Origin: a bacterium M00.F.Ca.ET.205.01.1.1
GTDB lineage: Bacteria; Pseudomonadota; Alphaproteobacteria; Rhizobiales; Rhizobiaceae
Length of the DNA stretch: 64,000 bases
Reading direction: 5' to 3'
NCBI GenBank assembly: GCA_004791255.1
Contig: SRUQ01000002.1
Coordinates: 462,956-526,955, forward strand
A model generated the notes under the pieces. The model did no database searches. It was given only the letters and a program-made list of their open reading frames with translations, and was not told the DNA's origin. Both the position numbers and the translations under genes were made by a program. Numbering within the stretch: position 1 is the first letter of the stretch; each line of letters begins with the position of its first letter. Below are positions 34,863 to 44,154 of the stretch, in pieces.

Positions 34863-35213
34863 TCACGCGCACAAAAGGTTTTGGCCGCTGAGCGATGCTT
34901 GATGGTGCGCGGCGTTGGCCAACTCGCTTGGACTGATTACCCCCTTAGCGGTGAAGAGGCTAACCGAAGGATGGTCTAGCCTAAACAGGCTGCCGCGCCC
35001 GTGCTGCTGCTCGATCTGCTGCCCTGCCTCAAGGACTGATCTCAGCCGGGCGTACTCCGATTGCACTCCTGGATCAGTCGATCTTGAAAGCTTTCGATAA
35101 GCATGGAACATCGCAGCGAGCGATGTCATGTCTCCCATCGCCTCTGCAAGCTGCATTGATGAAAGGAAATCCCTTTCAGAGATGCGATCGATCACAGTGT
35201 TAGTCGTATCCAT
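34863..35213 (-). CDS. Small orphan protein, member of the G-x-G-A-L family
   Basis: A 116-aa soluble helical protein. The C-terminal half carries GRGSLFRLDHPSV, then AKG and SPSELANAA, closely matching the proteins starting at 8180 and 44477. GGAG lies eight bases before the ATG. It lies directly left of the Tn7-like transposition genes and reads away from them. Function unknown. Confidence 0.65.
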   Translation of the reverse strand: MDTTNTVIDRISERDFLSSMQLAEAMGDMTSLAAMFHAYRKLSRSTDPGVQSEYARLRSVLEAGQQIEQQHGRGSLFRLDHPSVSLFTAKGVISPSELANAAHHQASLSGQNLLCA

Positions 35214-35828
35214 TGCTCGAACTCCAGTGAAATGGGTCGACCAGAAGCACCGCCCTTAAGTAGCTTGAGAGGGCAGATCGCACGACACAAGCCGGTCAAA
35301 GGTCGAGTTTATGAACAATTGCCTGAGATCTGAACAATTTTACCAGTCCTGTTCATTATATCGCAGGACCTTCCGCGTTAATGCCGCATTCCCCGACGAA
35401 CGCCGGGCACAGAGGACTGAACGAGAATGAGAATGATGTGCATATCGATAGCTGTGCGGGAAGTCCGCGAAGCTCAGGGCTGAGGCCCCCGGTATGTTCC
35501 GCCGGGGATTCAAATCCGGCTTTTCGACCCTTCCCAGATCGATGGATGACGTGGCGGTTACCCGCAACGGCACGTGTGAACGAGTCCGCGACCGAAAGGT
35601 CGGCTTCGTTCCCGGCTGCTGTCCGAAACCTTCGCGTCTCCTGCTCGGCCTATAGATGCATTTCATCGCCTGTCGGCGATGCGCTGCAATTGTCGCAAGG
35701 GAAACGAAAATGCGCTGCCACAACCTTCTGCTCGCCGAAGCCTTGAACACGTCTGTCCGCGCGTTCAGCTTCCGTTCTGACGCGCTCGCCAACCATAAGG
35801 TGGCCGAGATCCGCAGCTCGTCCGGAGG
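35214..35828. other. Non-coding region left of tnsA, possible transposon end
   Basis: Holds the TGAACA/TGTTCA repeat cluster (35312-35355) listed separately. No convincing gene: the 252-codon leftward frame across it is a shadow of tnsA and serine/arginine-rich. A tRNA-like T-arm (around 35500) is present without the remainder of a tRNA. Confidence 0.4.
35312..35355 (+). repeat. TGAACA/TGTTCA repeat cluster, candidate left end of the Tn7-like element
   Basis: TGAACAATT occurs at 35312-35320 and again at 35331-35339 (19-bp period), followed by the inverted TGTTCA at 35350. Tn7-like ends begin with TGT and carry repeated transposase sites of about 20 bp. I could not find a matching inverted copy to the right, so this is tentative. 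Confidence 0.3.
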
Positions 35829-36530
35829 GTGGTCTATACCGATGCCGCTCCACGTGACTGGGGCCGGGACGCCCCTGCGGTAGATGTAGAGGACAGCGTC
35901 GCCAACCGTGTGCCGCGACCGAGGAAGCGCGGCTCCAAGGTAGGCGCCGTGGTCGATCCGTTCCGTCGCAGGAGCATTTGGTTCGAAAGCGATCTGGAAG
36001 AGGCCGCACTTGTAGTCCTCCTCACCCTTGTCGAAACCTTGGAGATCCGTGAACAGCAGAAGGCGGAGTACATCCAACACGGCAAGAAGCGAAAACACTA
36101 CTTCGACTTCGTCCAGCGACAGGCCTCAGGCAGGGTCGCCTACGCGGTCAAGTACGAGGAGGACGTGGATGACGACCTTCTAGAGACACTTCGGCTTATC
36201 TCTGAGCAACAGGGCGATCGGTTCGCCGACGAGTTCCGGATCCTGACCGAGAAGGACCTGACGCTGACGCAGATCGAGAACGCCAAGGACATCCTGGCGT
36301 ACGCGTCTGACTTTGACTTCGAAGGCCAGGCGATCGTGACCGCCGCCCTGTACAGGCTTCCGGCGCGAGTCCTGCTCTCCGACGTCGTCCGCGAAACAGG
36401 CCTGGGCGAACGCGGACGGCGCGCCACCGTGGCCCTGATTCAGAAAGGACTCCTGAAGGTTCCAGCAAACGTCCGGTTGGCCGATAACGCCGTCCTCGTC
36501 AATCGCGCAGTACGGGAAGGGCGCCGTTAA
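35829..36530 (+). CDS. tnsA: TnsA-like heteromeric transposase endonuclease subunit
   Basis: A 233-aa protein with the TnsA layout: a nuclease domain at about 45-110 (FESDLEEAALVVLL with E, YFDFV with D, then AVKYEED with K, the usual glutamine two residues before K being alanine) and a C-terminal winged-helix-like domain (VVRETGLGERGRRATVALIQKGLLKV). TnsA cuts the 5' ends of the transposon so that it moves by cut-and-paste. The GTG start is uncertain since its GGAGG is too close. tnsB follows after 45 bp. Confidence 0.75.
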   Translation: MVYTDAAPRDWGRDAPAVDVEDSVANRVPRPRKRGSKVGAVVDPFRRRSIWFESDLEEAALVVLLTLVETLEIREQQKAEYIQHGKKRKHYFDFVQRQASGRVAYAVKYEEDVDDDLLETLRLISEQQGDRFADEFRILTEKDLTLTQIENAKDILAYASDFDFEGQAIVTAALYRLPARVLLSDVVRETGLGERGRRATVALIQKGLLKVPANVRLADNAVLVNRAVREGRR

Positions 36531-36575
36531 TTCAATCCTTACGGGAACCCCATAAAGCCGAAGGAAAACAAGAGA

Positions 36576-38843
36576 ATGGAGGGGTACGTGAACCTGATGA
36601 ATCCAGCGGCGTTGGCGGGAGGCCACGAAAGATCTCACTTGTTCGGCCGCCACGACAGGCTAGTCATCGACGGGCAGTCCTTCAGGGTCGAACGCAAGGT
36701 CAAGGACTCGCACGTGTTGCAGCCAGTCACTGGCGACTTGATCGCCGAGGACTTCTTTGTCGTGAAGACGGACAAGGAGATCAACGGGCTGATCCGCTCG
36801 AAGCGAATCCGTATCGACGAAGGCCACTATTCGAAGGCCCTCGGCATCCTACGGGTGCGGTTCGACGACTCCGACCTCAGCGACCTTTCGGAAGAGGATC
36901 TGAGGACGGTCGCCTGGAAGAAGGAATGGTGCGTTCGTTTTCTGGACGCCGCGGTGAATGTCGAACGGCACTGGCGCCCGCGCCGCACAGTTGACGACTG
37001 CGCGCGTTTCATTGAGGAGAACGCGGACCGCATGGATCGCTGGTATCTCGACACATTCGGAGAGCGGCGGCGGCCGGGCCGGCGACTCCCTGGCGAGGTG
37101 CGGAAGGCGTTCGATTACCCAAGTCCTCCCGCGTTAAAGAAGTGGCTTGCGAAGTTCATCGCCGGGAACTGCCGCATGGACAGCTTCCGTCCTCGGTATT
37201 CGAACTGCGGAAACCGCAGCCAGCTCGATCAGCGCGTTGCCGCAGTGATCGCGGTCGAAGTCCAAAAGTTCGCTAGCATCCTCCAACCCAAGATGGCGGA
37301 CATCTGTGAGAACGTTGAGCTGGCCCTCTACGAAATTAACAAAACGCTGCCGCAGCACCAGCACGTCTACGCCAGCCCCAACGCCGTTCGCCGCAGGATT
37401 CATGCGCTTGACCCCTTCATGGTCGACGCCGGCCGCGAGGACAGCGACTACGCTCTTCGGAAGTACACTCCGGTCGGTAAGGGACTCTCGATCACGACGG
37501 CGTTGGGCCGAGTCGAGATGGACGACTGGGAAGTCGACCTCCACACGCTCATCGAGCGCTCCGCAATCTGGAAGGCCTTGACGCCCGAGCAACGAAAGCT
37601 CGTGCCCCGCGTCCGGATGGCGTTTACGGCAGGCATCTGCTGCGCGTCTCGATGCATCGTCGGCTTCAACCTCTCCATCAACAGCCCCTCGACTGCCACG
37701 ACGAAGCCCGCGCTCAGGTCGGTAATGGTCGACAAGACCGAATTAGCGGCTGCGGCGGGAGCGCAGGCCTCTTGGCATATGCATGGCCGCCCCACCTACG
37801 TGGCGACTGACGGAGGACCGGCGTACGGCAGAGAATTCGATGACGCAGCGATGCGCGCCAACGTCAGTCGTGTGATCCCCGAGCAAGACCCTCGCATGCG
37901 CGGCACGGTCGAAGCCTTTTTCCGCTACATGAAGCGCCTTTGCCGCTACTTCGCCGGACGGGCGTTCGCTAACGTTGTCGAACGGGGAGACTATCCGGCG
38001 GAACAGCTCGCGGCGCTGACGGTCGGAGAATTCTACAAGACCGTCATCGTATTCATCGTCGACTACTACCATCTCCGCCCCCACCGTGGCCTGGAGGGCC
38101 GGACGCCGTACGGCAAATGGATGGAGCTTGAAAAGGGTGGCCTGCCGCCTGCCCCTTCCGAGCAACAGCTGGCCGTTGCCTTCGGGCTGCGGCGCAAAGA
38201 CCGCAGCATCAGCAAGCACGGCGTCGAATTCCTGGGGATTTCATACAACTCGCTGGAACTCGCCCGCCTCTACGCTCTCTTGGGTCAGAAGAAGGTCGAC
38301 GTCATCGTCGAGCCTGAGGACCTCGGCTGCGTATTCGTCCGGATTCCCAAGCAGTTCAGGGGGCGGATCAAAGAAGTCCCCGAAGACCATGCCTTCCTCA
38401 CGGTTCCCAGCGTGGATGGCACAGGCAACGGGAAGACGCTCGCTGAAACGCTCCTGGCGAAGCGAGCTGTGCGCGAGTTCGTTAAGGCCGAACAGCAAGC
38501 CGGCCGAACAATCCGCATCGATGCCCATCGGCACTTCCTAGATCTGGCCGAAAACGTCCGCAAGAGGGCCGCCATCGCGACCCACGAAATCACGGAAAAG
38601 ACGATGGACCTGATCGAGGCTCGGATCGCGTTCTCCGGCAGGGCAGGACTTGGGTCTGTTGAACATGCGGCCGAGGAACCCGAGGGCGACGGTTTGGGTA
38701 CAGTCGTCGCGCTCTCGACGCGACGCCGTCTCGATGCCGGGCAGAAGTCCCTCCCGTCTCCCGGGTCGCCCCTCGAAGAAAGTTCACCAAAGCCGACGCC
38801 ATTCGGCGGAAGCATGAACCTCTATGATGGAGAAGACGAATGA
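36576..38843 (+). CDS. tnsB: TnsB/TniA-like DDE transposase
   Basis: A 755-aa retroviral-integrase-type transposase that binds the element ends and joins 3' ends to target DNA. The catalytic triad is D321 (EVDLHTL), D412 (ATDGGPAYG) and E446 (GTVEAFFRY), with 90- and 33-residue spacing typical of Tn7/Mu-like enzymes. Helix-turn-helix-like DNA-binding regions lie at about 150-290, and a Mu-C beta-barrel at about 500-640. The C-terminal tail with TPFGG is the probable TnsC contact. ATGA overlap couples it to tnsC. Confidence 0.92.
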   Translation: MEGYVNLMNPAALAGGHERSHLFGRHDRLVIDGQSFRVERKVKDSHVLQPVTGDLIAEDFFVVKTDKEINGLIRSKRIRIDEGHYSKALGILRVRFDDSDLSDLSEEDLRTVAWKKEWCVRFLDAAVNVERHWRPRRTVDDCARFIEENADRMDRWYLDTFGERRRPGRRLPGEVRKAFDYPSPPALKKWLAKFIAGNCRMDSFRPRYSNCGNRSQLDQRVAAVIAVEVQKFASILQPKMADICENVELALYEINKTLPQHQHVYASPNAVRRRIHALDPFMVDAGREDSDYALRKYTPVGKGLSITTALGRVEMDDWEVDLHTLIERSAIWKALTPEQRKLVPRVRMAFTAGICCASRCIVGFNLSINSPSTATTKPALRSVMVDKTELAAAAGAQASWHMHGRPTYVATDGGPAYGREFDDAAMRANVSRVIPEQDPRMRGTVEAFFRYMKRLCRYFAGRAFANVVERGDYPAEQLAALTVGEFYKTVIVFIVDYYHLRPHRGLEGRTPYGKWMELEKGGLPPAPSEQQLAVAFGLRRKDRSISKHGVEFLGISYNSLELARLYALLGQKKVDVIVEPEDLGCVFVRIPKQFRGRIKEVPEDHAFLTVPSVDGTGNGKTLAETLLAKRAVREFVKAEQQAGRTIRIDAHRHFLDLAENVRKRAAIATHEITEKTMDLIEARIAFSGRAGLGSVEHAAEEPEGDGLGTVVALSTRRRLDAGQKSLPSPGSPLEESSPKPTPFGGSMNLYDGEDE

Positions 38844-39916
38844 CGCGTCAACTTGCCGATCAAGGACTCCGCGCAGACCACGAGCGTGCCGACGGTACGC
38901 TCCCGACGGGCTGGAACGATGCCATGTCCGACGACGACTTCCTCGACACGATTTCAGACCGCCTCACCGAGAAGGAGAAGCGCGTCAAGGAAGTGCTGGA
39001 ACGCGCGAAAAGTGTGTACGTGCGGTGCGGACGGGACAACGTCGCCAAAGGCATCCTCTCCCGCTTCGTGACGATGATGCTGGCGAAGAAAAACCTACGG
39101 CGCGATGACGGCCGAATCCTGTTCGTGACCGGCGAAAGCGGCGCAGGAAAGACCACTTTGGTGGATCGGATGCTTGAGGAAAACCCCACGCTAGCTCCGA
39201 TCCAGAAATCGTATGGGACCATCGAACCCGTGATCTCACTCACGCTGATGGGGCCGTCGACCCTCAAGTTCCTGGGTTTGAATATCCTGCAAAAAGCTGG
39301 ATACAAGATCACCCGCAAGTACGAACAGGGCGAAGTGTGGGACATCCTTCCCGAGCAGTTGCACCTGCGAAAAGTCCTCCTCATTCACATCGACGAGACG
39401 CAGCACCTGCTGAAACTTACCGAATCCGACAGGGAGCGAGACTCCGTCAGAAAGGCGCTCAAAGGCGTCATGAACTACAAGCCCTGGCCTGTCAGCTTCG
39501 TCATGTCCGGGATGCCAAGCATCACATCTCTGGCCAAGCTCGACGAGCAGATCGAGCGGCGCGCACGGCACCTTCACCTTCCGGATGTTGTTCTTCCGGA
39601 AGAGCGCATCCTTATCCTTAATGTCGTGGCCGCTATGTGCGAAGCGGCCGGGCTGAACTCCACCAAGGTTTTGGAAAGCGACCTCCCGGACAGAGTCGCG
39701 CATGCGGCCAGGTATAGGTACGGACGCATCGCTCAGGTGATCCTCGCCGCGATTGAGCAGGCGGCGTCGAAAAACGCTGCGGCTCTGACGCGCGACCATT
39801 TCGCCCTCGCCTATATCGAGCATTCGCAGGCCCGGGGACATGACGAAATGAACCCCTTCCTCGTGGATGACTGGATGCGTTTGGAGCCTGGTCTGTTCAT
39901 GATCGAGGAGTACTGA
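38840..39916 (+). CDS. tnsC: TnsC/TniB-like AAA+ transposition regulator
   Basis: A 358-aa AAA+ ATPase with Walker A GESGAGKT from residue 98 and Walker B IHIDE (D185, E186), followed by FVMSGMPSI as the sensor region. TnsC filaments bridge the target selector TniQ and the TnsAB transposase. Start overlaps tnsB; tniQ follows two bases after the stop. Confidence 0.92.
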   Translation: MTRQLADQGLRADHERADGTLPTGWNDAMSDDDFLDTISDRLTEKEKRVKEVLERAKSVYVRCGRDNVAKGILSRFVTMMLAKKNLRRDDGRILFVTGESGAGKTTLVDRMLEENPTLAPIQKSYGTIEPVISLTLMGPSTLKFLGLNILQKAGYKITRKYEQGEVWDILPEQLHLRKVLLIHIDETQHLLKLTESDRERDSVRKALKGVMNYKPWPVSFVMSGMPSITSLAKLDEQIERRARHLHLPDVVLPEERILILNVVAAMCEAAGLNSTKVLESDLPDRVAHAARYRYGRIAQVILAAIEQAASKNAAALTRDHFALAYIEHSQARGHDEMNPFLVDDWMRLEPGLFMIEEY

Positions 39917-39918
39917 TC

Positions 39919-41922
39919 GTGAGGACCAACGGGCGGGCGCTGGAGCCGCTTGCGTTTGCCTATCAGCTCGAGGAGCAGGAGCCGGCAGCGGGATTCGCGT
40001 CCCGCCTCGCCGCTCTGAACGGCCGTTCCCTCAGGGATCTCTTGCGCGACATGTGCATCCAACAACGGAGTCTCGATAAAGGCATTGCGTCTGCCGTACG
40101 TGCCATTGCAACGCTTGGGCGCGCAGACCCTGAAAAGCTGCTGAAGTACACGCCAGTCCCCAAGAGTGGGAAGCTCTACGAGGTAGCTGACGAGACGTTC
40201 GTCCGGCTTGCGATCAACCGGACGTATTTCCGGTTCTGCGCCCACTGCGTGCGAGAAGATATGGACCGCTACGATGGTCCATTGTTCAGCAGGCCATGGC
40301 TCCGGCTTGAATGGACCCTCTCTCATTTTCGTTCCTGTAGCCGCCACGAGATCTATCTAACGGCGACGAAGCCGATCCGAACACCCTTCGCTCCTTTCGA
40401 TTTCAGCGACACGATTCGCACGTTGATGCCGAGCCTTTCGCAAGTGGCGGATGCGGCCGCTGCCTCGGGTGCATCCCCTTTCCAGGCATGGCTTCAGGAT
40501 CGGCTCCGCGGAGTGCGGTCGCCGGAGAACTGGCTCGATGACCTACCGCTGTACGTGGCGGCACCATTCTGCGAGGCCCTTGGCGTTTCCTCGCTGCATG
40601 AGCCGAAAGTCAAGGTCGCGCAGTTCATTGCCTCCGACTGGGCCGCGGCCGCCGACGAAGGATTCCGCATCGCCAGCGCCGGTGAGGAATCTCTTCGCAC
40701 GTTTCTCGGAAGGCTCAACGACGCGCAGTCTTCGATGCGCGGTTTCTGGGGTCCGCGCGACACCTACGGCTATGCATACGGGCTGCTCCAAAAGACGGTG
40801 GACGATCCGGCCTACGCCAAGCTGCGTGACGTCGTGCGCCACTTCGCCCTGGAAACCATGCCAATCGAACCGGGGACCCACGTGCTCGGAGAACCAGCGG
40901 GCGACCGCAAGGTCCACACGGTTCGCACCGCGGCCCGTGACTCCGGCGTGCATGCCCTCACCATCCGTCGGCTTTTCAAACGGATGGGCGTCGACGACGC
41001 GGGAGAGCGATCCGGGGTCATGGACCATCGCATCCTCGTCAAGTCCGGCGAGGTCCATCGCGTCGTTTCGGAGCTCAAGGATGCGATCACCGCTCCGGAG
41101 GTCGAGAAGCTTCTCGGCGTTCCACGCCTTCACCTGACGGCGTTGGTCGCTGGCGGGTACCTTTCCGCGTTGGCAGGCACAGGCTCTCGAAGGAATGCAA
41201 AGCGGCGTTTCTCGACAGAAGGTGTCGAGCAGCTTCGGTTCCACCTTTTCGACGGCGCCTGCGAAGTTTCAGAGCCAACCAAGCGCCAGCTCGATGTTAT
41301 CGGCGCGCGGCGTGCGTCCTCCTGCAGCATTCCAGACCTTCTCGACATGGTCTTCACGGGGAAGCTGAGTTGGAAAGGCAGGCTCGTTGGCAGGACGGAC
41401 TACATGGCTCTGCTGCTGGACGCCGACGAGGTAACGCGGATCGTGCGTTCGCGCGAAACGCGCACCAACCTTACGAAGGAGGAGACAGAAGCTTTCTTGC
41501 CTGGAACTCATGACACCGTCGTGAACGCTTTGATCGCGTCGGACTACCTGACGCTGGTTGAGGAATTCAGCCCTGACGCGAGGCGGATGATCCCGGTCGT
41601 TTCAAGCGAGAGCGCGGAGGCGTTCAGGAGGCGCTTCGTTTCGCTCGGCGAGCTCTGCCAGAAAACTCGCATGCACCATAAGCAGGTCCGCGCCCTTCTC
41701 CGGCTGGCCGGAATCATGCCGACGCTGCTCCCGGAAACGGTCGGGGCGTTCTTCTTTAACAGGCAGTCGGTCGAGCATTTCGAGGCCGACAATCGGGGCG
41801 CTTGGGCCTACGACAAGGCATCAGTTCTGAAAATGATTAGGAACGAGAAGGGGGAAGCGCGGAGGGCTGCTCCTTCTGCCGTTACCCCAAGAAAAGCGAC
41901 GTCAGGTCCGGGGGGTTCCTAG
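39919..41922 (+). CDS. tniQ: TniQ/TnsD-like target-site selector
   Basis: A 667-aa protein with a GTG start. The N-terminal 140 residues form a TniQ domain: PLAFAYQLEEQEPAAGFASRL and a zinc-binding motif (CAHC... CSRH near 105-150). The long C-terminal part has repeated helix-turn-helix-like segments (ALTIRRLFKRMGV, EVEKLLGVPRLHLTALVAGGYL), as in TnsD-type proteins that read a chromosomal attachment site. No Cas gene or crRNA array is nearby, so targeting is probably by direct DNA recognition. Confidence 0.88.
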   Translation: MRTNGRALEPLAFAYQLEEQEPAAGFASRLAALNGRSLRDLLRDMCIQQRSLDKGIASAVRAIATLGRADPEKLLKYTPVPKSGKLYEVADETFVRLAINRTYFRFCAHCVREDMDRYDGPLFSRPWLRLEWTLSHFRSCSRHEIYLTATKPIRTPFAPFDFSDTIRTLMPSLSQVADAAAASGASPFQAWLQDRLRGVRSPENWLDDLPLYVAAPFCEALGVSSLHEPKVKVAQFIASDWAAAADEGFRIASAGEESLRTFLGRLNDAQSSMRGFWGPRDTYGYAYGLLQKTVDDPAYAKLRDVVRHFALETMPIEPGTHVLGEPAGDRKVHTVRTAARDSGVHALTIRRLFKRMGVDDAGERSGVMDHRILVKSGEVHRVVSELKDAITAPEVEKLLGVPRLHLTALVAGGYLSALAGTGSRRNAKRRFSTEGVEQLRFHLFDGACEVSEPTKRQLDVIGARRASSCSIPDLLDMVFTGKLSWKGRLVGRTDYMALLLDADEVTRIVRSRETRTNLTKEETEAFLPGTHDTVVNALIASDYLTLVEEFSPDARRMIPVVSSESAEAFRRRFVSLGELCQKTRMHHKQVRALLRLAGIMPTLLPETVGAFFFNRQSVEHFEADNRGAWAYDKASVLKMIRNEKGEARRAAPSAVTPRKATSGPGGS

Positions 41923-42002
41923 TGCTCGCCCGCAGCGAACAACCGTAGGTGACGGTCAGAGGCGGCAGGGATCCGCACTTAAAAGGACAATGTAGGAAAC
42001 AG

Positions 42003-42133
42003 TTCACATAACATGCAGCGTTACCATTGACGGCGTTGCATACGAGTACGAGGAAGCTGACGATCTGGTTGTTGTTGAGCGAAAGAACGCCGGATATGAT
42101 CGCGATGACGAACCAACGGAGAATGATGCTTGA
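42003..42133 (+). CDS. Possible small acidic ORF coupled to the Abi gene
   Basis: The frame ending at the TGA at 42131-42133 reads TIDGVAYEYEEADDLVVVERKNAGYDRDDEPTENDA, very acidic and protein-like, and its stop overlaps the TTG start of the next gene (TTGA). No ATG, GTG or TTG is found in this frame before an upstream TAG, so the start is unclear (ATA/ATT start, or a frameshift near the ATG at 42013). Its position and charge are those of an antitoxin or leader peptide. Confidence 0.35.
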
Positions 42134-42975
42134 ACGGCGTTGTAGAGGCTGAAAACAAAGGGGGGCTGGCACCCGTAGGTCCAACCCCCATATCTGTGTC
42201 CACCGGGGATTTGACTGCTAATGCAGAAATGGAACCCGACAGCGCATGCGAAACTTATAAGCTAGCTGATCACTTTCTGCAAGGCCCAAATTCCTTGCCG
42301 ACCGCAGCCTTGGAGAAACTCAAGAAAACCATATCGCCTGCCCGTATGAAACGCTACCTCGATTTGGCCGACGGCGACCTGCGATTAGCGGTACGCTTGC
42401 ATACGTGGAATGCTGCGGTCGCTGGTTCGCTTCTGCCAACGTTGCACATCGCAGAGATCACGATTCGGAACGTTGCGATGAGAAGGCTCGCGGGCAAATA
42501 TGGTAGGCAGTGGTACCGCAGCACCGATCTCCTCGATTATCGATTGGGAAAGTCGAACCTTGCCCAACAGTTGACGGACGCATATCAGAGCGAGATCGAT
42601 AAGGGACGCCGAGGCGACCTATCCGACTATATCACCAGCGAACTGACTTTCGGTTTCTGGGTGAACGTTTTCACGAAGAAATTCCATCCGCATCTATGGA
42701 AAGCCGAACTCCACACGATAGTGGCGGGGTTCCCGAGAGAGAAGAATATCGATCACCTTCACGATGGAGTGGAGTTCGTCCGCACGTTCAGAAATAACGT
42801 AGCCCACCATAAGGACCTGATATGCAAGCCGGTGGTGGAGAACTACGAGAGAACGTTGGACGTCATCGGAATGCTATGCGCCAAGACGCGAGATGCAGCA
42901 GGCAAGACTTCGGCATTTCGCCGCGTCTGGGCATGCGCCCCCGTACCTCATGATCGGCTCGCAATCCAGAATTAG
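42130..42975 (+). CDS. Abi-family (Abi_2-like) HEPN protein, probable anti-phage defence
   Basis: A 281-aa protein resembling the Abi_2/AbiD-AbiF family: LKKTISPARMKRYL, LHIAEITIRNVAMRRLAGKYG, SELTFGFWVNVF, then FRNNVAHHK. The last holds the HEPN RNase motif R-x4-H (R221, H226). Such proteins abort phage infection by cleaving RNA. The TTG start is supported by GGAGA at seven bases; an internal ATG at codon 34 (MEPDSACETY) may be the start of the conserved part. It is the first cargo gene behind tniQ. Confidence 0.75.
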   Translation: MNGVVEAENKGGLAPVGPTPISVSTGDLTANAEMEPDSACETYKLADHFLQGPNSLPTAALEKLKKTISPARMKRYLDLADGDLRLAVRLHTWNAAVAGSLLPTLHIAEITIRNVAMRRLAGKYGRQWYRSTDLLDYRLGKSNLAQQLTDAYQSEIDKGRRGDLSDYITSELTFGFWVNVFTKKFHPHLWKAELHTIVAGFPREKNIDHLHDGVEFVRTFRNNVAHHKDLICKPVVENYERTLDVIGMLCAKTRDAAGKTSAFRRVWACAPVPHDRLAIQN

Positions 42976-43172
42976 CTTGAGTTGCAGCAATGCTCGTGAC
43001 TTCCGAGGGAACCGCGACCGGGAACACCATCGGTATCTTGTTAAAGGAAGACCTTCGCGCACGACATTAGCAGAGCGATGTCTTCACTTGCACGCGATGC
43101 CGCACAACGCTGATGTTTTGATCCTTGCTTAATCCGCCCTGATCCTGCGCAGGCAGTTCGGGAGGCAGTAGC

Positions 43173-43709
43173 ATGAAGCGCAGAAAGAACGCGGACTTCC
43201 TTGAAGGCCGAGACTTAACGGCAGAGTTAGTCGGCGACGAGGGGTTCCGGCGCTGCCCGAACTATGTTGTCCACTTCCGGCGCCTGCCGCATCACGAAGT
43301 GGGTATTCCGCCCTTCTGGGAGCTTCACGTCCAGAACTCCCTGAACGCCTATACGGTCAACGTCGGCATTCCGGCCGACGAACTGGACTTTGTCATCCAG
43401 CGTCTGCCCGAACCCTCTCCGGAGAAAGAAGGGGTCGTGTTCGTGCGTGCGCGAGACGAAGTGATCCTTCCGGAAGGCATCAGGCGGCTCTGCGGGGAAA
43501 CACTCCTCCCGTTCCTGATCTACAAGGTCGTATCCGCTCCGCTAGGATCACCTTTCAAGAATGGTCAGCGCTATAACGACGCCGACCTGACACGTCCGAT
43601 CGCGCCGACCGAAGCAGACAAGGTGGCTAACGAGAGACGAAAGCAAATTCTCCTGGATAGGTTTGCCCAGGAGACAGAGCAAGGCTACTCGCCCTCCCCG
43701 CGGTTCTGA
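43173..43709 (+). CDS. Hypothetical protein, island cargo
   Basis: A 178-aa soluble protein without recognised domain; GGGAGG stands seven bases before the ATG. The centre (about 30-120) looks beta-rich with short aromatic motifs (YVVHFRRLPHHEVG, FWELHVQNSLNAY), the C-terminus is charged and helical (ADKVANERRKQILLDRF). It stands alone between the Abi gene and other orphan genes in the Tn7-like cargo region. Confidence 0.55.
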   Translation: MKRRKNADFLEGRDLTAELVGDEGFRRCPNYVVHFRRLPHHEVGIPPFWELHVQNSLNAYTVNVGIPADELDFVIQRLPEPSPEKEGVVFVRARDEVILPEGIRRLCGETLLPFLIYKVVSAPLGSPFKNGQRYNDADLTRPIAPTEADKVANERRKQILLDRFAQETEQGYSPSPRF

Positions 43710-43842
43710 CCCGGCTATCCGGAACCCTCCTTTTCCCGGCGGCTGCTTTTCGCGGCGGCTGTCGGCGCTGCGGCGCTCATTACGGAGACATCGACCAATC
43801 TTCCCGCCCGCCAATGCTTGACATCAGGTAGTGAATCCTTGA

Positions 43843-44154
43843 GTGCCGGCTGTGGCGCGGATCGCGCTTACCAGCGCGGCGGCAAAGTTTCGGAAGCTGC
43901 TAGCTGCCGAAGCCGAAGCCAATGGAAGGAGCAAGAGCTTGTCCGCGAATCATTCCGACGACATTGACCCGGAGATCGAGGAACGTCCGGTTGACAGCAG
44001 TGACGATGGCGAGATCGTCGAGCAGTGGAAAGACGGCGGGCATTTTGCTTACGTGGTGATTCCGGCAAGGACGAGGACGCGACACACCGTAGATGGCGAC
44101 CTGGCCGACGCTTACAGGGCGCTCGAAGAGTTCAATTCCGGCAAGCCAGAATGA
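43843..44154 (+). CDS. Hypothetical small protein, island cargo
   Basis: A 103-aa protein with a GTG start (an in-frame GTG three codons on is an alternative). Helical N-terminus, acidic linker, then a strand-rich C-terminal part (IVEQWKDGGHFAYVVIP). Its 3' end overlaps convergently with the next leftward gene by about 40 bp. Function unknown. Confidence 0.45.
   Translation: MPAVARIALTSAAAKFRKLLAAEAEANGRSKSLSANHSDDIDPEIEERPVDSSDDGEIVEQWKDGGHFAYVVIPARTRTRHTVDGDLADAYRALEEFNSGKPE

Noticed and set aside
34675..34902. Small rightward gene (MKNDASSTIPEIV...)
   Set aside because: The frame loses protein character after residue 43, while another frame gains it (LKGEELVTASLAEALEFAS). Perhaps a frameshifted small gene, but too short to support.
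35490..35520. tRNA-like T-arm (GGATTCAAATCC)
   Set aside because: No acceptor, D or anticodon arms fit around it; chance or a worn tRNA fragment.
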